DNA of 8,173 nt from CAYYJM01 sp964471755 (GTDB lineage Bacteria > Planctomycetota > Planctomycetia > Gemmatales > Gemmataceae): the NCBI GenBank assembly GCA_964471755.1, contig CAYYJM010000273.1:1-8173 (forward strand), read 5' to 3'. Below are positions 6,515 to 8,173 of this stretch, one piece after another. The notes under the pieces are model-generated. The model made no database searches. It worked only from the letters and a program-made list of their open reading frames with translations, and had not been told where the DNA came from. The translations under genes were made by a program, and so were the position numbers. The number at the start of each line of letters is the position of its first letter. The stretch's first letter is position 1.

Positions 6515-8086
6515 TCACCCCTCGCCGAGGCTGCCGCGGAGCAACTCCGCACGCAGCACTCCGGAGTTCTTGACCGCCACCAGTTCGCCCGGCAGCACGC
6601 CGGCGATGATCTCCGTCTGCTTCGCGTCCTTTGCCCCGATGCGGACGGTGCGGGTGTGAAATACCTTGGGGGCGTTCGGTTCGAGATAGTTACGGTCGCG
6701 GACGAAGATCACACTGCAACAGCCCTCCCAGTGGACCGCCTCGCTCGGCACGACCACGACCTCGGCCTCATCGCGNNNNNNNNNNGTGCCGAAGGTGTTG
6801 GCCCGCTGTCGGCCCTCCGGGTCGGGCAGGTCGGCACGCACCTCGACCGTGCGCGTCTTCGGGTCGGCCTGGGTGCTGATCCAGGCCAGCCGGCCGGTCA
6901 GATCTTCCTTGCCGCCGTCCGGTCGGAACGTGACCGGCTGACCGACCCGAAGTCGGCGGGCATCCTCGACGGCGACGTGGAAGGTGAGCCACAGGCGGCT
7001 CGTATCGACGACCTCGAACAGCACTCGCGACGTGGTGACCACTTCTCCGGGAACGACGTCCCGCGAGACGACGACGCCATCCATCGGTGCGACGAGCGGC
7101 AGCAGGGCCGACGTCGTCCGGGCGTCGAGCGTGGCGGCGAGTTTCTCCGGCAGGCCGAGAAACGGGAGTCGTGCTTCGAGCTGCTCGGCTTTCGTACTTC
7201 GCGAATCCAATCGCTCCAGGGGCAGGCCGAGGTTGACGAGTGTTTGCCGGGCAGCATCGACGCGGATCTCCGCCTCGCGGAAGGCGGCCTCGGCCTCGCG
7301 CAGGCGAGCCACCGGGCTGACCGAGGTCGAGGCTCGGGCCGACGTCAGGGTCCGGGCTTTCAGCTCGGCCAGAGCGACGGCGTGGAGCAACTCGGCCTTG
7401 GCCTGGCCGACCTCGGCCGACTCGATCAGGGCCAGGACGTCGCCGGCCTGGACGCGATCGCCCAGGTGCTTCAGAACACGGAAGACGGAGCCGGCCGCCC
7501 GTGGAGACAGGTGCGCGACGCGTGTCTGATCGTGGTCGATCTCTCCCGGTGCGGTCACGAACTCGCGTACCGGCCCGGTCCAGACCGGCTCGACGGTGAT
7601 GCCGGCCTTCTCGACGGCCGCCTCCGAGGCGAACTGAACCCGGCGCTGATGCAGCTTGCAGTGAGGGCTATTCGTCGGCCGTTCGGCGAAGGCCAGCGAC
7701 CGGGCGGCGCGGTCGAGGTCGGCGTTGGAGATCGAGACCGGCAGATCGACCTGAGCCAGTTCCGGATGGCAGAGCGGGCACTCGGGAATCCCGTGGGCGT
7801 TGCACCAGCCGTGCGACTTCGGCCGGGGCAGCAGGTTGGGGTTGCATTCGACGCAAGCCGACTCCGGCACGGCGTGCAGTTCGCACCAGTCGTCCGGAGC
7901 CGAGGTCGCACCGATCAGCGTGGACCATTTCGGCAACTTCCAGCCGGTGTGGTGGCCCCACCAGCCGACGAGGCCAGCCAGGCCGAGCATCACGATCGTG
8001 GGCAGGACGTCACGCACGAAGCCGACGATGCGATCGAGCCAGCCACACGGCGCGGCGGGGGGTGATTCCGGCTCTGTCACGGACAC
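6515..8086 (-). CDS. Periplasmic adaptor (membrane fusion) protein, CusB/HlyD family, with Cys/His metal modules
   Basis: Adaptor linking the RND pump to an outer-membrane channel; 523 residues from the GTG at 8086. Layout: short cytoplasmic N-terminus; one membrane helix (about 27-43); two Cys/His modules, WCELHAVPESACVEC (C68, H71, C78, C81) and WCNAHGIPECPLC (C95, H98, C103, C106), then a lone CKLH (143-146). The first lipoyl half (about 190-225, with LGDRVQAGDVLALIES) precedes a coiled-coil hairpin (about 228-291). The second lipoyl half (about 333-367, APMDGVVVSRDVVPGEVV), beta-barrel (about 369-433) and membrane-proximal domain follow. It is longer than most adaptors because of the module-bearing N-terminus. 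The GTG start is chosen because GGAGGT precedes it by six bases; an in-frame ATG at 8113 lacks such a site and falls about where transcription would begin. Ten N at 6776-6785 interrupt the beta-barrel end, but the frame is kept. The pump gene follows 139 bases downstream. Confidence 0.93.
   Translation of the reverse strand: MSVTEPESPPAAPCGWLDRIVGFVRDVLPTIVMLGLAGLVGWWGHHTGWKLPKWSTLIGATSAPDDWCELHAVPESACVECNPNLLPRPKSHGWCNAHGIPECPLCHPELAQVDLPVSISNADLDRAARSLAFAERPTNSPHCKLHQRRVQFASEAAVEKAGITVEPVWTGPVREFVTAPGEIDHDQTRVAHLSPRAAGSVFRVLKHLGDRVQAGDVLALIESAEVGQAKAELLHAVALAELKARTLTSARASTSVSPVARLREAEAAFREAEIRVDAARQTLVNLGLPLERLDSRSTKAEQLEARLPFLGLPEKLAATLDARTTSALLPLVAPMDGVVVSRDVVPGEVVTTSRVLFEVVDTSRLWLTFHVAVEDARRLRVGQPVTFRPDGGKEDLTGRLAWISTQADPKTRTVEVRADLPDPEGRQRANTFGXXXXRDEAEVVVVPSEAVHWEGCCSVIFVRDRNYLEPNAPKVFHTRTVRIGAKDAKQTEIIAGVLPGELVAVKNSGVLRAELLRGSLGEG
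6776..6785. other. Assembly gap of 10 N inside the adaptor gene
   Basis: Ten undetermined bases lie in the adaptor gene at the end of its beta-barrel domain. The reading frame is the same on both sides (Asn-Thr-Phe-Gly before, Arg-Asp-Glu-Ala after). The codon that runs into the gap is ACN, so that residue is threonine whatever the missing base. The gene is best treated as intact with a short unknown segment, not as frameshifted. Confidence 0.95.
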
Positions 8087-8092
8087 CAGGGC

Positions 8093-8098
8093 ACCTCC
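8093..8098 (-). promoter_or_regulatory. Shine-Dalgarno site deciding the adaptor start
   Basis: Read on the - strand this is GGAGGT, six bases before the GTG at 8086. It lies inside the reading frame if the ATG at 8113 is used, which argues that the shorter product is the real one. Confidence 0.65.
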
Positions 8099-8120
8099 GA
8101 GAGGAAACGTCATCTGGAAT

Positions 8121-8150
8121 AGCTTACTGGCGATTCATGCCGGGAGTCAA
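8121..8150 (-). promoter_or_regulatory. Putative sigma70-type promoter of the metal-efflux operon
   Basis: On the - strand, TTGACT (8150-8145; five of six to the -35 consensus) is followed after 18 bases by TAAGCT (8126-8121; three of six to the -10 consensus). Transcription would start near 8114, giving a leader of about 28 bases with the GGAGGT site and the GTG start at 8086. The strong -35 with a weak -10 and long spacer would fit activation by a regulator, for example of the MerR type, but no operator dyad is evident between the two boxes. The call rests on consensus only. Confidence 0.45.
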
Positions 8151-8173
8151 TCCGCTGTCTTTCAGAGCCGCGC

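Noticed and set aside
6359..8065. 568-residue open frame on the + strand opposite the adaptor gene
   Set aside because: It lies entirely antisense to a confidently identified adaptor, is rich in Arg/Asp/Gly/Leu as expected from GC-rich codon bias, shows no recognisable domain, and runs through the palindrome and the N gap.

Overview
The window is high-GC bacterial chromosomal DNA. It most resembles a planctomycete, probably near Gemmataceae. This rests on the style of the metal-efflux adaptor, which has Trp-Cys-x-x-His-Gly-(Val/Ile)-Pro-Glu modules, and on an intergenic palindrome of the 'GGGGCTGACGCCCC' type that I remember from such genomes. The lineage is an inference and was not tested. 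There are no RNA genes, CRISPR arrays, transposases or phage genes. A run of 10 N marks an assembly gap inside the last gene.

Left half, + strand. A strong intrinsic terminator (72-117) closes an upstream gene that lies outside the window. A compact three-gene cluster follows: an uncharacterised predicted lipoprotein (199-1401), a class I SAM-dependent methyltransferase (1434-2252) and a DUF488 protein (2255-2884). Gaps are about 32 and 2 bases, and each gene has a recognisable Shine-Dalgarno sequence, so they are probably co-transcribed. Nothing in the sequence shows a shared pathway.

Right half, - strand, convergent with the first cluster and separated from it by 45 bases holding a hairpin. 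Reading leftwards from 8150: a putative sigma70-type promoter; a membrane-anchored periplasmic adaptor of the CusB/HlyD type (8086-6515); an intercistronic stretch with two hairpins, one a perfect 24-bp inverted repeat; a CzcA/CusA-family heavy-metal RND pump (6375-3304); and a small Cys/His-rich lipoprotein (3307-2930) whose start codon overlaps the pump's stop codon. Together these would form a divalent-cation efflux system of the inner membrane and periplasm. No outer-membrane channel or metal-responsive regulator is visible here.

The most interesting point is that the adaptor and the terminal lipoprotein both carry copies of the same kind of CxxH-x(4-7)-CxxC module, two each. This suggests a periplasmic metal-capture or hand-off module dedicated to this pump, analogous in role (not in sequence) to CusF and the CusB N-terminus. 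The second point is the large palindrome placed immediately against the pump's ribosome-binding site. Most of the rest of the window is conventional.
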